From Alphaproteobacteria bacterium (lineage in GTDB: Bacteria > Pseudomonadota > Alphaproteobacteria > Micropepsales > Micropepsaceae): 64,000 bases of DNA. The notes below the pieces were generated by a model. The model was not told where the DNA came from, searched no databases, and was given only the letters and a program-made list of their open reading frames with translations. The stretch is from assembly GCA_016125165.1 (NCBI GenBank), contig WGMH01000001.1:558001-622000 (forward strand). The letters run 5' to 3'. This document shows positions 36,295 to 46,860 of this stretch, piece after piece (position 1 is the stretch's first letter; each line of letters opens with the position of its first letter). Position numbers and translations under genes: made by a program.

Positions 36295-36330
36295 GCCGCA
36301 CTCCCGGAAGTCGAAAATTGAAATCCCGCC

Positions 36331-36741
36331 CTAAGCGCGCTGCGAGACGCGTATCAAAAGCTGGCCTTCGAGGCCCGCCGCGCGATGCACGGCAAACTCC
36401 GCCACCTCTGGCGCGGTCGCGATTTTCGCAAACCCGGCTGCGGAGGGATATTCCATCAGCGCCACCACGTCCCACATCTGTTCGACTTCGCCGATCACAA
36501 GCTGATCGACAGCGCCCATGAAGATGAACCGGCCGCCACGCGCCTCGACGAATTTCTGCATCGGCGCGCCATAAAGCATGTATGCCTCACGTCCGGTAAG
36601 ACTTGTCTGGCGGCCATCGGCATAGACGGCCTTGTCACGGAATTTGAGAAGGTTGACCATCACAACCGCGCCGGGCGCGGTGTTGCCCATCAACGACGCG
36701 ATACGGTCTGAGGTGGGATAAAGCGCATTTTCGACATTCAT
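36331..36741 (-). CDS. DUF1330 domain-containing protein
   Basis: 136 residues of the dimeric ferredoxin-like DUF1330 type: VVMVNLLKFRDKA near the N-terminus, then WDVVALMEYPSAAGFAKI and AEFAVHRAAGLE. Members are small cytoplasmic proteins without an agreed function. It lies 37 bases after the haloalkane dehalogenase gene and may share its transcript. Confidence 0.82.
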   Translation of the reverse strand: MNVENALYPTSDRIASLMGNTAPGAVVMVNLLKFRDKAVYADGRQTSLTGREAYMLYGAPMQKFVEARGGRFIFMGAVDQLVIGEVEQMWDVVALMEYPSAAGFAKIATAPEVAEFAVHRAAGLEGQLLIRVSQRA

Positions 36742-36778
36742 GTTGTCACTCCCGTCGTTTCGCGATTGTGTTCAGTAT

Positions 36779-37687
36779 CTATTTAGGCAGCGCGCGGATC
36801 ATCGCATCGATCACGGCGACACATTCATCGGGCTTGTCTTCCTGAAGAAAGTGACCGCCGCCAACGATGGTGGTGTGCGGTTGACCCTTGGCGCCCGGTA
36901 CGCGTGCTTGAAACACCGCGTCACCGCCCCTGGTCACTGGATCGGAATCGCTGAACGCGGTGAGGAAGGGCTTTTCGAACTTTTCGAGCACAGTCCATGC
37001 CGCCTTGTTCTCGGCGACAGAGGCATGTTCCGGCGTGATGGGCACGAGCGCCGGAAAGCGGCGCGCACCGGCCTTATAAGCCTCTTCGGGATAGGGCGCG
37101 TTGTAGGCGGCCACTTCCGCGTCCGAAAGATCACGCACGGTGCCGCCATTGACGATCATGCCTACCGGAAGCAGCGGCACGGTCTGGCTGAAATTGAGCC
37201 AGGCATTGAAGGCTTCGGAGAACCCTGAACCGGTGGGAAGCCCAGTATTCGCCACGATGACGCCCGCAAATCTCTCCGGAAAGGCCGCAACCAGACGAAG
37301 GCCGATCAGCCCGCCCCAATCCTGGCAGAACAGAACAATGCGTTCGAGCCCCGCCTTCTGGAGCCAATCGCTCATCCACGCCACATGGCGTTCATAGGTG
37401 TAATCGGATTGCTCTGAGGGCTTGTCGGACTTGCCGAAGCCGATCAGGTCCGGTGCCACGGCGCGATGCCCCTTGTCCACGAGACCCGCAATCATCTTGC
37501 GGTATAGGAAGGACCAGGACGGCTCTCCATGCATAAGCAGGACAGGGGTGGCGGATTTCAGGCCCTCGTCCACATGGTGGAGCTGCAGGGCCTGCTCATC
37601 GCCGCTTGCAACCTCGGTATAGTGCGGTGCGAAGGGATAATCCGGTAGATTGGCAAAGCAGGAATCGGGCGTGCGGTAGATTTTCAT
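36779..37687 (-). CDS. Haloalkane dehalogenase
   Basis: 302 residues from ATG at 37687; a TTG nine bases earlier is less likely. An alpha/beta hydrolase with the dehalogenase hallmarks: [12 protein letters not shown] near the oxyanion hole, nucleophile Asp followed by Trp in [12 protein letters not shown], acid in FSDSDPVT and histidine in [11 protein letters not shown]. These enzymes split carbon-halogen bonds by hydrolysis; the natural substrate is unknown. It is divergent from a TetR-family regulator 60 bases away, which probably controls it. Confidence 0.88.
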   Translation of the reverse strand: MKIYRTPDSCFANLPDYPFAPHYTEVASGDEQALQLHHVDEGLKSATPVLLMHGEPSWSFLYRKMIAGLVDKGHRAVAPDLIGFGKSDKPSEQSDYTYERHVAWMSDWLQKAGLERIVLFCQDWGGLIGLRLVAAFPERFAGVIVANTGLPTGSGFSEAFNAWLNFSQTVPLLPVGMIVNGGTVRDLSDAEVAAYNAPYPEEAYKAGARRFPALVPITPEHASVAENKAAWTVLEKFEKPFLTAFSDSDPVTRGGDAVFQARVPGAKGQPHTTIVGGGHFLQEDKPDECVAVIDAMIRALPK

Positions 37688-37747
37688 GGGGCTCAACTCT
37701 CTGAGCGGATTGACGTGACGAAGGGGCGCAATAAATTGGCACGCACA

Positions 37748-38365
37748 ATGTCATTAGATCGAAAGCGAGTCAAACCGCAGCAGGCCGCCGCGCGCGTAGC
37801 GCAAAAGCCGGACGGGCGGCGATTGCGTACCGAAGACAGCCGGCAGCGCATCGTTGCGGCCATGCTGGCGCTGGTGCGCGAAGGATCCGTCGCGCCCAAT
37901 GCCGAAGATGTGGCGGCCCGGGCAGGCGCGGGTCTGCGCACGGTGTTCCGCCTGTTCGACAACATGGACGGGCTCTATCGCGAGATGAACGCGGCGATGG
38001 AGCGCGAGGTGATGCCGCTCGTGCTCAAGCCGCTGGAACCCGGCCCGTGGCGCAAACAGCTTGAAGAACTTCTGGGGCGGCGGGCGGAAGTCTACGAGCA
38101 GATTATGCCGGTGAAGATTGCCTCGGATGCGCAGCAGCACACGTCGGTCTATCTGCGGAACACTGCCAAGCGGCTTGTGGTCATGCAGCGCGGCGGGCTA
38201 TTGGCTGTATTGCCGCCGGACATCGTGAAGGATCAGGCGCGGTTCGAAGCCATCAATCTGGTGATGAGCTTCGAGGCCTGGCGGCGACTGCGCAAAGAGC
38301 AAGGGCTCTCCATCAAACGTGCGCGCGAAGCCGTGACATTGGCTGTGAAGGGTCTGATCGGCTGA
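37748..38365 (+). CDS. TetR/AcrR-family transcriptional regulator
   Basis: 205 residues from ATG at 37748; GTG at 37715 would add 11 residues. The N-terminal helix-turn-helix is visible ([40 protein letters not shown], about 31-70), followed by an all-helical ligand domain. Position, divergent from the haloalkane dehalogenase gene, suggests that it represses that gene and itself, with an operator in the 60-base gap. No clear inverted repeat was found there. Confidence 0.85.
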   Translation: MSLDRKRVKPQQAAARVAQKPDGRRLRTEDSRQRIVAAMLALVREGSVAPNAEDVAARAGAGLRTVFRLFDNMDGLYREMNAAMEREVMPLVLKPLEPGPWRKQLEELLGRRAEVYEQIMPVKIASDAQQHTSVYLRNTAKRLVVMQRGGLLAVLPPDIVKDQARFEAINLVMSFEAWRRLRKEQGLSIKRAREAVTLAVKGLIG

Positions 38366-38374
38366 GCCTTCACA

Positions 38375-38830
38375 TCAGGCCTTCTTCTTCATCTCCGCGA
38401 TCATGATAGTAGCGGTCGCCGTGGCGATGGGCTTGCCATCTTCGCGCGATAGCGTGGCTTCAAGAAAATTCACTGTGCGGCCGCGCTTCAGGACGCGCGC
38501 TTCGGCATAGTGACGCCCCGGACCGCCCTGATTGAGATAGCTCACCTTCATCTCAAGCGTGGGGGCAATCTGACCCCATTCCAGCACAAGGCCCGCGGCT
38601 ATCGCCAGCACATCGTCCATGGCACAAGCAATGGAGCCGCCATGCAGAGCGCCGAAACGGTTGAAATGCGGTTCACCCAGATTGTAGGCGACCTTGCACC
38701 AACCTTCGTCACTGTCGATTTCCAGCAATTGCAGATCAAGCCACGCGCTTGTGGGCGAACGGCGCTTGATAATTGCCTGAATATTCGGCGGATAGTCGTT
38801 GGGTGTTTCAGGATTGACGGCGCGGCGCAT
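38375..38830 (-). CDS. PaaI-family hotdog thioesterase
   Basis: 151 residues of the hotdog fold: FGALHGGSIACAMDDVLA (the HGG motif of PaaI-type enzymes) and LEMKVSYLNQGGPG. It would hydrolyse acyl-CoA thioesters. It starts three bases after the stop of the upstream CHAD gene, so both are cotranscribed, without an evident functional link. Confidence 0.87.
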   Translation of the reverse strand: MRRAVNPETPNDYPPNIQAIIKRRSPTSAWLDLQLLEIDSDEGWCKVAYNLGEPHFNRFGALHGGSIACAMDDVLAIAAGLVLEWGQIAPTLEMKVSYLNQGGPGRHYAEARVLKRGRTVNFLEATLSREDGKPIATATATIMIAEMKKKA

Positions 38831-38833
38831 GGC

Positions 38834-39904
38834 TCACTGTGCTGTTGCGGTTTCCCAGAAGCGTTCATTGCGCGCCAGCTTCTTCCAGCGCGCCTTCGCC
38901 TCTTCCCACATATGGGCGGCCCGTTCCAGATGCCAGCCGTAAACAATGCCTGCGGCGAAGGCGATGCTCGAATCTGTCGCGACACCTTCTGCGGCAGGTA
39001 CGGCAGTGAGGCGATCAAGCGTGGACCGCGCCACGGCGACATCGTTCAGCGCTCCCAGTATGTCCTGCATGCGCGAAAGCCGCCGCTGGAACTTGCGGAA
39101 TTTTTCTTCCGCGAAGAACGGCGCGAAAAATTCACTCGTATAGCGGAGCTTCTTGAGCGCAATCCGCAGCTGGTGCCGCTCCGGAACCGAGAGCCTATTC
39201 AGCCCACGGGCGCGCGCCTTCACATGCCGGAAACGCCTGGCCATGACACGCGCAGCCAGATCTCTGGCCGGCTCCTGGAAGACAGTCTGCTTCTGCTCAG
39301 GATGGGCGACAGCTTCCTCAAGCCATTGACGGTGATCGATGGCATTGCCCAGGTCTTCCAGAAATTCCGAGAGCGCCGGTCCGCCAGCAACTGCCAGCGC
39401 CCGATCCCAGGCGGATTTGCGCGCTGCTTCGGCGCGGGTGCGGAGCTCGACAAAGCCGCCTTGCGAATCCTCGCATCGCGATGCTGGCTCCAGCAATTCG
39501 CCGATGAATACGTCCAGATCGCGAGCTTCGGACATGCGCGATGCCAGATGCCGCGCGCGTTCGCGCAAAGCTTCGAGGGAGGGGGTGCGAAATTCCGGGC
39601 CAAACGCGGCGAATGCCACACGAAGGCGGCGGAAGGCGACGCGCAGCTGATGCATGCCTTCGATATCGCGCTGCTCCACCACGGCGGGAATGTTCGCGGC
39701 AATATGCCAGCGGCACTGGGTGAGCGTGATACGGAAAGCCTCTTCGGCCGTTGCACCCTGCGGCACGATGGATGGCATGGCCTTTTGCGGGCCGGGATGC
39801 GCGGGATGCAGCGGCATCGCGCGATCAGCATGGGCGGTCGGCGCGGCAGCCGGTGCGGCGGGTTGCGGCGCGTCGATCAGCTTCAGATGGAACTGGCGGC
39901 TCAT
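38834..39904 (-). CDS. CHAD domain-containing protein
   Basis: 356 residues from ATG at 39904; a longer frame adds ten residues without support. A Pro/Ala-rich N-terminus (about 10-45) precedes a CHAD domain with two helical halves. Conserved histidines appear in EGMHQLRVAFRRLR and PERHQLRIALKKLRYTSEFF, set among basic residues. CHAD domains bind polyphosphate; the CYTH domain often fused to them is absent here. It is upstream of the thioesterase gene. Confidence 0.87.
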   Translation of the reverse strand: MSRQFHLKLIDAPQPAAPAAAPTAHADRAMPLHPAHPGPQKAMPSIVPQGATAEEAFRITLTQCRWHIAANIPAVVEQRDIEGMHQLRVAFRRLRVAFAAFGPEFRTPSLEALRERARHLASRMSEARDLDVFIGELLEPASRCEDSQGGFVELRTRAEAARKSAWDRALAVAGGPALSEFLEDLGNAIDHRQWLEEAVAHPEQKQTVFQEPARDLAARVMARRFRHVKARARGLNRLSVPERHQLRIALKKLRYTSEFFAPFFAEEKFRKFQRRLSRMQDILGALNDVAVARSTLDRLTAVPAAEGVATDSSIAFAAGIVYGWHLERAAHMWEEAKARWKKLARNERFWETATAQ

Positions 39905-40013
39905 GCACGCGCCGCCCGGCTTTGGAGCGGCCACTCCCTGTCTTGTCCGTCATCATTGAGGCACGAAACAAAACCGCCATCAATCGCGGCATGCAAATCG
40001 CCGCAAATCTTGA

Positions 40014-40775
40014 CTAATTGAGGCGCATGGGCAGGCCGGCGGCCGCCATTTGCGCCTTGGCCTCGGCTATCGAAACCTCGCCGAAATGGAAAATGGATGC
40101 GGCCAGAACGGCGCTCGCATGGCCCTCCCGCACGCCAGCGACAAGATCAGCGACCGAGCCCACGCCGCCGCTTGCCACCACTGGCACCGGCACCGCATCG
40201 GCAATGGCGCGAGTAAGCGGCAGATCGTAGCCCTTCTTCGTGCCGTCGCGGTCCATGGAGGTGAGAAGAATCTCCCCCGCGCCGAACTCGCACAGCTTCA
40301 CGGCATGCGCCACGGCATCGATGCCCGTGGCGTTGCGCCCGCCATGGGTGAAGACCTCGAAACGGCCGGGCGCAACCTGCTTGGCATCGATGGCGGCAAC
40401 AATGCACTGGCTGCCGAACTTTTCGGCGGCTTCGCGGATGAATTCCGGGCGGCGCACCGCCTCGGTGTTGACGCTCACCTTGTCCGCACCGGCAAGCAGC
40501 AGTGCGCGAATGTCATCCAGCGTCCGAACGCCGCCACCGACCGTGAGCGGCATGAAGCAGACTTCCGCCGTACGACGCACGACATCCAGAAGAATGGAGC
40601 GCTTCTCGTGGCTCGCGGTGATATCGAGGAAGCAAAGCTCGTCCGCACCCGCGCGATCATAGACGATGGCCTGCTCCACCGGATCGCCTGCATCGCGCAA
40701 GCCGACGAAGTTCACACCTTTGACGACGCGGCCATCTTTCACATCGAGACAGGGAATGACGCGAACTTTCAGCAT
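40014..40775 (-). CDS. hisF: Imidazole glycerol phosphate synthase subunit HisF
   Basis: 253 residues from ATG at 40775, overlapping the holA stop (TGATG). [21 protein letters not shown] with catalytic Asp11, [15 protein letters not shown] and VVASGGVGS mark the HisF barrel. With HisH it makes imidazole glycerol phosphate and AICAR. The rest of the his genes are not in the window; hisF is the last gene of the leuS-lptE-holA run. Confidence 0.96.
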   Translation of the reverse strand: MLKVRVIPCLDVKDGRVVKGVNFVGLRDAGDPVEQAIVYDRAGADELCFLDITASHEKRSILLDVVRRTAEVCFMPLTVGGGVRTLDDIRALLLAGADKVSVNTEAVRRPEFIREAAEKFGSQCIVAAIDAKQVAPGRFEVFTHGGRNATGIDAVAHAVKLCEFGAGEILLTSMDRDGTKKGYDLPLTRAIADAVPVPVVASGGVGSVADLVAGVREGHASAVLAASIFHFGEVSIAEAKAQMAAAGLPMRLN

Positions 40776-41797
40776 CACCGCAACCTCGCCATCGCGGCAA
40801 TGTTGAGAAGCGTGCGGCCTGTAGCGGCTTCGGCGGGAACGGCTGTGGTTTTGCAGAGTGCCTCGGCATCCAGAAGCATGTCGAGCGCTTCGCCAAGCCT
40901 GTCTTCGTTCCATCGCGAAAGCTGCGCCTTGAAGGAGGTGGTGCGCGAGAAATGGATCGGCGGGCGAAGGCCGCGCACGATGGTCTCGACATTCTCGCCG
41001 CGTTCGGCGCGCGCCTTGGCAAGCGCAAGGCGCTGAAAATGCGAAAGCGCGGCGCGCACCACCGCGACCGGCGAGGTTTCCTCCGACCACAAGCGCTCTA
41101 GCGCGATATCGAGCCGTTTGAAGTCGCCTTCGCCCGCGCCGTCGCAGGCTTCATCGACTCGCGCTTCGTTTTCGTCGCCCATGACGGCGCGCACATCGTC
41201 GATTTCGATGCGCTGCTTGCCATGTGCGTAGAGTACGAGCTTTTCCAGCTCGCGCCGCGTGATGCCGCGATCATTGCCAAGGCGGGAGACCGCATCGTCG
41301 AGTGCATCGGCGGATATCGTGAGACCGGCAGCTTTCACGCTTTCGCGCACCACACCCGGCAGATCGCGCACGGTATCGGGATAGCAGGAGATGGCGGCGG
41401 CATTATCCGCCTCTTCGAAAATCTTGCGCAAGGCCGCACCGCGCGCGAGATCGCCGCCTTCAACTACGATCATGGCATCGCCCTTGGGATCGGCGAGAAA
41501 ACTCTCGAACGCCTTGGTAATCGGCGCACTGCTGCCGCGCACGCGAACCACCCGCCGCCCGCCCATCATGGAAATGGCCGCGGCTTCATCGGCCAAACGC
41601 GCCGTGTCGCCCGACAGAGCAGCTTCATCCAGATCCGATACACGAAAGGCGTCGGAAAGATCGGGTACGACCGATTTTGCGAGACGGTCCGCGCGTTCAT
41701 GGATGAGACCCAGATCCGGCCCATAAAAAAGAAAGGCTGCGATGCCCGGCGGGGGCTTCGCCAGCATGCGTTCGGCTTCGGCAGGCTTGATGATCAT
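40775..41797 (-). CDS. holA: DNA polymerase III subunit delta
   Basis: 340 residues, usual HolA length. Segments [33 protein letters not shown] and [21 protein letters not shown] match the clamp-loader delta subunit, an AAA+-like fold without Walker function. It opens the beta clamp as part of the clamp loader. It overlaps lptE by four bases upstream and hisF by one base downstream. Confidence 0.93.
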   Translation of the reverse strand: MIIKPAEAERMLAKPPPGIAAFLFYGPDLGLIHERADRLAKSVVPDLSDAFRVSDLDEAALSGDTARLADEAAAISMMGGRRVVRVRGSSAPITKAFESFLADPKGDAMIVVEGGDLARGAALRKIFEEADNAAAISCYPDTVRDLPGVVRESVKAAGLTISADALDDAVSRLGNDRGITRRELEKLVLYAHGKQRIEIDDVRAVMGDENEARVDEACDGAGEGDFKRLDIALERLWSEETSPVAVVRAALSHFQRLALAKARAERGENVETIVRGLRPPIHFSRTTSFKAQLSRWNEDRLGEALDMLLDAEALCKTTAVPAEAATGRTLLNIAAMARLR

Positions 41798-42330
41798 TTC
41801 ACGCCCGGCTGGCGCTGCGCGAAGTAGACACCGAGATCAAGGCGGATGCGCTGGGCGATATCATCGGAGGCGCGCTTACGCGCATCCTGCTGCGCAACCT
41901 GCGTCGCATAAGGCGAGGTTACGACATTGTACGCCGACAACGTGGATGCAGAGCCCGACGTGACAGTAGCACCCTTGGCATCGGTGAGCTTGTATTGCGC
42001 GATCAGGGTATAGTTGTAGCGGGCAATGGTGGTTTCATTGACGCCGCCGACAAGCTGGTTCTGCAGAACTGCACCTTCGCGCTTTTCCTTGACGGAAACG
42101 GCCAGATGGTAGATTGCGCCGCGCGGCGTGGAGCTGGCCTCCAGAAGATCAATCAGCGAATTGCGAAGCTCATAACCGACCCTCTCCAGATCGATGGGCT
42201 CGACATAGATCGAGGCGAAAATGCGCTGGGCGCCGGGATTGGCGCCAAGCTGCCCATAGAGCGGACGAAATCCGCACGCGCTCACAAGGAGCGCGCATAT
42301 GGCAACAAACGCGAGGGGCCATTTTCTCAT
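41794..42330 (-). CDS. lptE: LPS assembly lipoprotein LptE
   Basis: 178 residues with a lipoprotein signal (lipobox LVSAC, Cys19) followed by GFRPLYG, typical of LptE. In the outer membrane it plugs the LptD barrel and helps insert lipopolysaccharide. The gene overlaps leuS by four bases upstream and holA by four bases downstream; leuS-lptE-holA is a common bacterial order. Confidence 0.93.
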   Translation of the reverse strand: MRKWPLAFVAICALLVSACGFRPLYGQLGANPGAQRIFASIYVEPIDLERVGYELRNSLIDLLEASSTPRGAIYHLAVSVKEKREGAVLQNQLVGGVNETTIARYNYTLIAQYKLTDAKGATVTSGSASTLSAYNVVTSPYATQVAQQDARKRASDDIAQRIRLDLGVYFAQRQPGVK

Positions 42331-44882
42331 GCGACGATGTTCACAATCCGCTTGGGAACGACGATCACCTTCTTCGGCGCCTTGCCTTCGAGCGCGCGTA
42401 CCACGCCTTCGGTGGCCAAGGCCGCTTCCCGCACGGTAGCCTCATCGGCGTCCGGCGCAATGGTGATTTCGCCGCGCCGCTTGCCGTTCACCTGCACCGC
42501 GATGGTGATGGCATCAACTGCCAGCAACGCTGCCTCGGCCCGAGGCCACGGCGCTTCAGCAACCAGCGATGTGTGCCCGAGCGCTTCCCAACAGGATTCG
42601 GCCAGATGCGGCATCATCGGCGCAATCAGCTTGACCAGGGTTTCCAGCGCCTCGCGTTTTACGGCGCCATCCACATCCGTGCCTGCGCCCTGAACCGCAT
42701 TGGACAGTTCATATATGCGCGCCACAGCGCGGTTGAAACGCAGAGCCGCAAGATCCTCGGTCACTGCTGCAATGGCCCGGTGCGTGGCGCGGCGCAGATC
42801 GAGCGCCGTGCCAGCGGCCTCACCAACGGCGGTGCCCGGCTTGGCCAACCCTTCGGCTTCGCTGACCTGGCGCCATATGCGCTGCACAAAACGCCAACAG
42901 CCTTCCGCGCCCTCCTCGCTCCAGTCGATGTCACGTTCGGGCGGGGTGTCTGAAAGCATGAACCAGCGCACGGCGTCGGCGCCGAATATGTCGATGATGA
43001 CTTCCGGAGCCACCACATTCTTCTTGGACTTCGACATCTTCTCCGAAGGGCCGACCACGATTTCCTGATCGGACCCCTTCAGGTAACCCTTGCCGCCGCG
43101 CTTTTCGATTTCAGACGGCTCAAGCCACACGCCATTGGCGCCTTCCGCAGTACGGTAGGTCTCATGACAAACCATGCCTTGCGTGAACAGGCCGGCAAAC
43201 GGCTCATCCACATTGACATAGCCGCATTTCTTCATGCCGCGCACAAAGAAGCGCGCGTAAAGAAGATGCAGGATCGCGTGTTCGATGCCGCCGATATATT
43301 GATCGACAGGCAGCCAGCGGTTTGCCGCTTCGCGATTGACAGGATCGCTGGTGAACGGGTCGCAGAAGCGCACGAAGTACCATGCCGAGTCCACGAACGT
43401 ATCGAGTGTATCGGTATCGCGCACCGCATCGCCGCCGCAGGTGGGACACTTCACATGCTTCCAGGTGGGATGCTTGTCCAGCGGACTGCCCTGTACCGAG
43501 AAATCGAGGTCGTCCGGCAATGCGACCGGCAGATCGGCATCAGGCACAGGAACCACGCCGCATTTAGGGCAATGTATCATCGGGACGGGACAGCCCCACG
43601 CGCGCTGGCGTGAAGCGAGCCAATCGCGCAAGCGATAGTTCACCGTCCGCGTGCCACGTCCTTCGTCTTCCAGACGCTTGGCCACCGCCGCCTTCGCCGC
43701 ATCCACATCCATCCCATCCAGAAAGCGCGAATTGGCCAGCTTGCCGGGGCCGGTATAGGCCTCGTTGCCGACGTCGAAGGCCTTGGGATCGGTGCCTTCC
43801 GGCACCACCACAGGCAGTACAGGTAGTGAATATTTGCGTGCGAAATCGAGATCACGCTGGTCGTGTGCGGGGCAACCGAAGATCGCGCCTGTGCCGTAAC
43901 CCATCAGCACGAAATTGGCGACCATCACAGGCAGCTTCCACGACGCGTCAAAGGGGTGTTGTGCGGTTAGCCCGGTGTCGAAGCCCATCTTGGGCGCGGT
44001 CTCGATCGCTTCTTCTGCAGTACCCACGCGGCGGCATTCTTCCACGAAGGCCTGCAGCTTCGGATCGCTTTTCGCCAGTTGCTCCGTGAGTGGATGATCC
44101 GGCGAGAGCGCAACGAAACTGGCCCCGAAGAGCGTATCGGGCCGCGTGGAAAACACCTCCAGCCTTTCGCCGTTCGACAGATCGAACGTAAAGCGCATGC
44201 CTTCAGAACGGCCGATCCAGTTCTTCTGCATCAGCCGGACCTTCTCGGGCCAGCGGTCGAGCGTATCAAGGGCGGCCAAAAGGTCTTCGCTATAGTCGGT
44301 AATTTTGAAAAACCACTGCGACAGCTTCTTGCGTTCAACGAGGGCGCCGGAGCGCCAGCCGCGCCCGTCAATCACCTGTTCGTTGGCCAGCACGGTATGA
44401 TCGACCGGATCCCAGTTCACGTCGGCTTCGCGGCGATAAACCAGATCGTTGCGATAGAAGTCGGTGAACAGTTTCTGCTGCTTCGCATAATATTCCACAT
44501 CGCATGTCGCGAATTCGCGCGACCAGTCAATGGCGAGGCCGATCAGCTTCAACTCGCGGCGCATGGCCTTGATGTTGTCGTAGGTCCAGCCGCGCGGATC
44601 GACACCCTTGTCACGGGCCGCGTTCTCCGCAGGCAACCCGAACGCATCCCAACCCATGGGATGCAGAACATTGAAACCCTGCGCGCGACGGAAGCGGGCG
44701 AGGCAATCACCCATCGTATAGTTGCGCACGTGGCCCATGTGGATGCGCCCCGAGGGATAGGGAAACATCTCAAGCACATAGGCTTTTGGTTTGCCGGGTT
44801 CTTCGCGCGTGACGAATGTCTGGCGGCGCTCCCATTCGGCCTGCCAGCGCGGTTCCGATTCCTTGGCGTTATAGCGCGCCAT
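42327..44882 (-). CDS. leuS: Leucyl-tRNA synthetase
   Basis: 851 residues. The HIGH-type motif is in [15 protein letters not shown] (about 42-56), the editing domain (CP1) lies in the first half, and the KMSKS motif is in [12 protein letters not shown] (about 615-626). A zinc-type insert with CPKCGVVPV and CPTCGGDA is also visible. It charges tRNA-Leu. The gene starts 78 bases after the DUF3576 lipoprotein gene and leads the lptE-holA-hisF run. Confidence 0.97.
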   Translation of the reverse strand: MARYNAKESEPRWQAEWERRQTFVTREEPGKPKAYVLEMFPYPSGRIHMGHVRNYTMGDCLARFRRAQGFNVLHPMGWDAFGLPAENAARDKGVDPRGWTYDNIKAMRRELKLIGLAIDWSREFATCDVEYYAKQQKLFTDFYRNDLVYRREADVNWDPVDHTVLANEQVIDGRGWRSGALVERKKLSQWFFKITDYSEDLLAALDTLDRWPEKVRLMQKNWIGRSEGMRFTFDLSNGERLEVFSTRPDTLFGASFVALSPDHPLTEQLAKSDPKLQAFVEECRRVGTAEEAIETAPKMGFDTGLTAQHPFDASWKLPVMVANFVLMGYGTGAIFGCPAHDQRDLDFARKYSLPVLPVVVPEGTDPKAFDVGNEAYTGPGKLANSRFLDGMDVDAAKAAVAKRLEDEGRGTRTVNYRLRDWLASRQRAWGCPVPMIHCPKCGVVPVPDADLPVALPDDLDFSVQGSPLDKHPTWKHVKCPTCGGDAVRDTDTLDTFVDSAWYFVRFCDPFTSDPVNREAANRWLPVDQYIGGIEHAILHLLYARFFVRGMKKCGYVNVDEPFAGLFTQGMVCHETYRTAEGANGVWLEPSEIEKRGGKGYLKGSDQEIVVGPSEKMSKSKKNVVAPEVIIDIFGADAVRWFMLSDTPPERDIDWSEEGAEGCWRFVQRIWRQVSEAEGLAKPGTAVGEAAGTALDLRRATHRAIAAVTEDLAALRFNRAVARIYELSNAVQGAGTDVDGAVKREALETLVKLIAPMMPHLAESCWEALGHTSLVAEAPWPRAEAALLAVDAITIAVQVNGKRRGEITIAPDADEATVREAALATEGVVRALEGKAPKKVIVVPKRIVNIVA

Positions 44883-44960
44883 CGCACATGCTTCCTTCCG
44901 CCGACCTTGTCCCCTCGCTGGGCCCGGTGGCGTGAAAAGGCTTACAGCGCGATGGTGTTA

Positions 44961-45404
44961 TTAGCCCTTGTCGCCCGCCGCAAGTCGAAGCTCGCGGGCG
45001 CGGGTAAGGATGGCATCTTCCAGCTTGGTCGATGTTTCGGTGTTCACCGGCGCATCCTGCCAGATGTCACCCTGACGAATCTGGCGGAAGGTGGCGACGC
45101 GGATGCCATCGGCGCGCAGGCGGCGATCCAGAATATAGATCGTCAACTTCATGCGCTCATTGGGATTTTCCGGCGCCGTGTACCAGTCGGTGATGACCAC
45201 GCCGCCAAACGGATCAGCACTGGCCAGCGGCATGAAGGAAAGCGTATCGAGCGTCGCGTGCCACAGATAGCGGTTCACGCCGAGCGTCATTTTCGAGCTG
45301 TCGGCGGCGATGGTCGTCGCATCGACAGTGCCACTGCTGGCGATGTCGTCGCCCGCGCAACCAGCCAGAACCAGGCACATCACGGCGACAGGAAATATCC
45401 GCAT
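44961..45404 (-). CDS. DUF3576 domain-containing lipoprotein
   Basis: 147 residues. A short signal with lipobox LAGC (Cys16) is followed by a DUF3576 domain: LGVNRYLWHATLDTLSFMPLASADPFGGVVITDWY. These envelope lipoproteins are usually found upstream of leuS in alphaproteobacteria, as here; no function is established. Confidence 0.87.
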   Translation of the reverse strand: MRIFPVAVMCLVLAGCAGDDIASSGTVDATTIAADSSKMTLGVNRYLWHATLDTLSFMPLASADPFGGVVITDWYTAPENPNERMKLTIYILDRRLRADGIRVATFRQIRQGDIWQDAPVNTETSTKLEDAILTRARELRLAAGDKG

Positions 45405-45525
45405 ACGGGGCTTTCTCTTCGGGAACCGAACGGGCGCTTATACTGGCCCCAAGGGGGCGGCGCAACGGCGGAACAGGCGCCAGGATGATAAGTCCGCAGA
45501 ATGGGTTACCAAGGTTTCGAAGGTT

Positions 45526-46149
45526 TCATCTTGGCGGCGGCGCAAGGCCCGCGACCGCAGCCAGGCCCGCCACCGGGGCACCCGCCAGCCGGGGGGCGCT
45601 CATCGCATCGACCCCGCCGAGAGCATAAACGGGCACAGGGCTTTGACGGGCGAGGGCCCGAAGGCGCAGCGGACCAAGGGTGGACGCCTCTGGATGGCTT
45701 GCGGTGGCAAACACCGGTGACAAGATCGCCGCGTCAGCCCCAGCCGCATGGGCGCGCATCAGGCCGCACAACGAATGGGCGGCCACTGTCACTAGCCAGC
45801 GGGGCCTCAGCGCCCGCCAATGCAGCGCATCACGCATATGCGCTTCCGGCAGATGAAGGCCATCGGCATCCACAGTGGACGCCAGCGCCGCATCGGCAGC
45901 GATCAGCACGATGAGATCGCGCGCGCGGGAAAGCGCCATCATGCTTGTGGCCAATTGCGTGCGCGCTTCGCAGTCTTTCGCGCGCACAATGACGAGCGAT
46001 CCGCGCGGCAACGCGCGGGCGGCTCCAAGCGGATCAGGAAGGCGCACATCGTCGGTCATGAGCACAAGCGGCGGCAACAACGCGCCGCAGCGCGCGTTGA
46101 GATGCAGCGCCGCCCTTGCTAGTTTGACGCGTTGAAGCGCGCTTGCCAC
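45526..46149 (-). CDS. Thiamine phosphate synthase family protein (ThiE/TenI-like)
   Basis: 207 residues from GTG at 46149; a TTG at 46173 would overlap the divergent YggS gene more. PPLVLMTDDVRLPDPLGAARALP, DGLHLPE, TVAAHS, SPVFATASHPEAS and YALGGV follow the ThiE/TenI barrel order, including the phosphate-binding end. The catalytic pattern is looser than in bona fide ThiE, so a TenI-like or divergent thiazole-related role is possible. The DUF3576 gene follows after 121 bases that hold nothing recognisable. Confidence 0.77.
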   Translation of the reverse strand: MASALQRVKLARAALHLNARCGALLPPLVLMTDDVRLPDPLGAARALPRGSLVIVRAKDCEARTQLATSMMALSRARDLIVLIAADAALASTVDADGLHLPEAHMRDALHWRALRPRWLVTVAAHSLCGLMRAHAAGADAAILSPVFATASHPEASTLGPLRLRALARQSPVPVYALGGVDAMSAPRLAGAPVAGLAAVAGLAPPPR

Positions 46150-46188
46150 CTGCCCTACGACCTCAACCCGCAATCATTCGAGAACACA

Positions 46189-46860
46189 TTGTCCACGCCC
46201 CAGGCTGCGCTCGATACCATTCTTGCCCGCATTACGGCTGCGCGAAAGACGGCGATTGCGCCAGCGCCCTTCACAACGCTGATTGCCGTCTCCAAGACAC
46301 ACGGCGAAGATCATATCAGGCCCCTGCTGGAAGCGGGCCATCGCGTCTTCGGCGAAAACCGTGTGCAGGAAGCCAGAGCCAAATGGCCGGCGCTGAAGGC
46401 GGATTATCCCGACATCCGGCTGCATCTGATCGGTCCCTTGCAGAGCAACAAAGCGCGCGAAGCCGTGGAGCTGTTTGACACCATTCACACGCTGGATCGG
46501 CCCAAGCTGGCGGATGCCCTGAAATCGGAAATGGACCGGGCAAACAAGAACCTTGATTTGTTCATCCAAGTGAACACGGGCGAGGAATCTCAAAAAGCAG
46601 GCGTCGCGCCCGCTGCGGCCGAGAGATTCATTGCCACGGCGCGTGAAGCCTTTGGCGCATCGCTGAAGGGCCTGATGTGCATTCCTCCCGCCGATGAAGA
46701 ACCTTCGCCACACTTCGCCATGCTGAAGAAGCTGGCGCGCGAGCATGGCCTGCCCTGGCTCAGCATGGGCATGTCCGGCGATTTCGAGACAGCCATCAAA
46801 TTCGGCGCCACGCATGTGCGCGTGGGCAGCGCCCTTTTCGGCGCGCGCGACTACGGCTGA
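46189..46860 (+). CDS. YggS-family pyridoxal phosphate homeostasis protein
   Basis: 223 residues from TTG at 46189, giving STPQAALDTILARI and the usual family length; an earlier TTG at 46132 would overlap the divergent gene. LIAVSKTHGEDHIRPLLEAGHRVFGENRVQEA carries the PLP-binding lysine, and HLIGPLQSNK and SMGMSGDFETAIKFGATHVRVGSALFG complete the family pattern. It is a PLP-binding single-domain barrel that buffers the cofactor. The gene overlaps the convergent unknown gene by ten bases. Confidence 0.92.
   Translation: MSTPQAALDTILARITAARKTAIAPAPFTTLIAVSKTHGEDHIRPLLEAGHRVFGENRVQEARAKWPALKADYPDIRLHLIGPLQSNKAREAVELFDTIHTLDRPKLADALKSEMDRANKNLDLFIQVNTGEESQKAGVAPAAAERFIATAREAFGASLKGLMCIPPADEEPSPHFAMLKKLAREHGLPWLSMGMSGDFETAIKFGATHVRVGSALFGARDYG

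Noticed and set aside
44079-45488. Long plus-strand frame opposite leuS and the DUF3576 gene
   Set aside because: Shadow of two clear minus-strand genes; the translation is Arg/His-rich without any recognisable motif.
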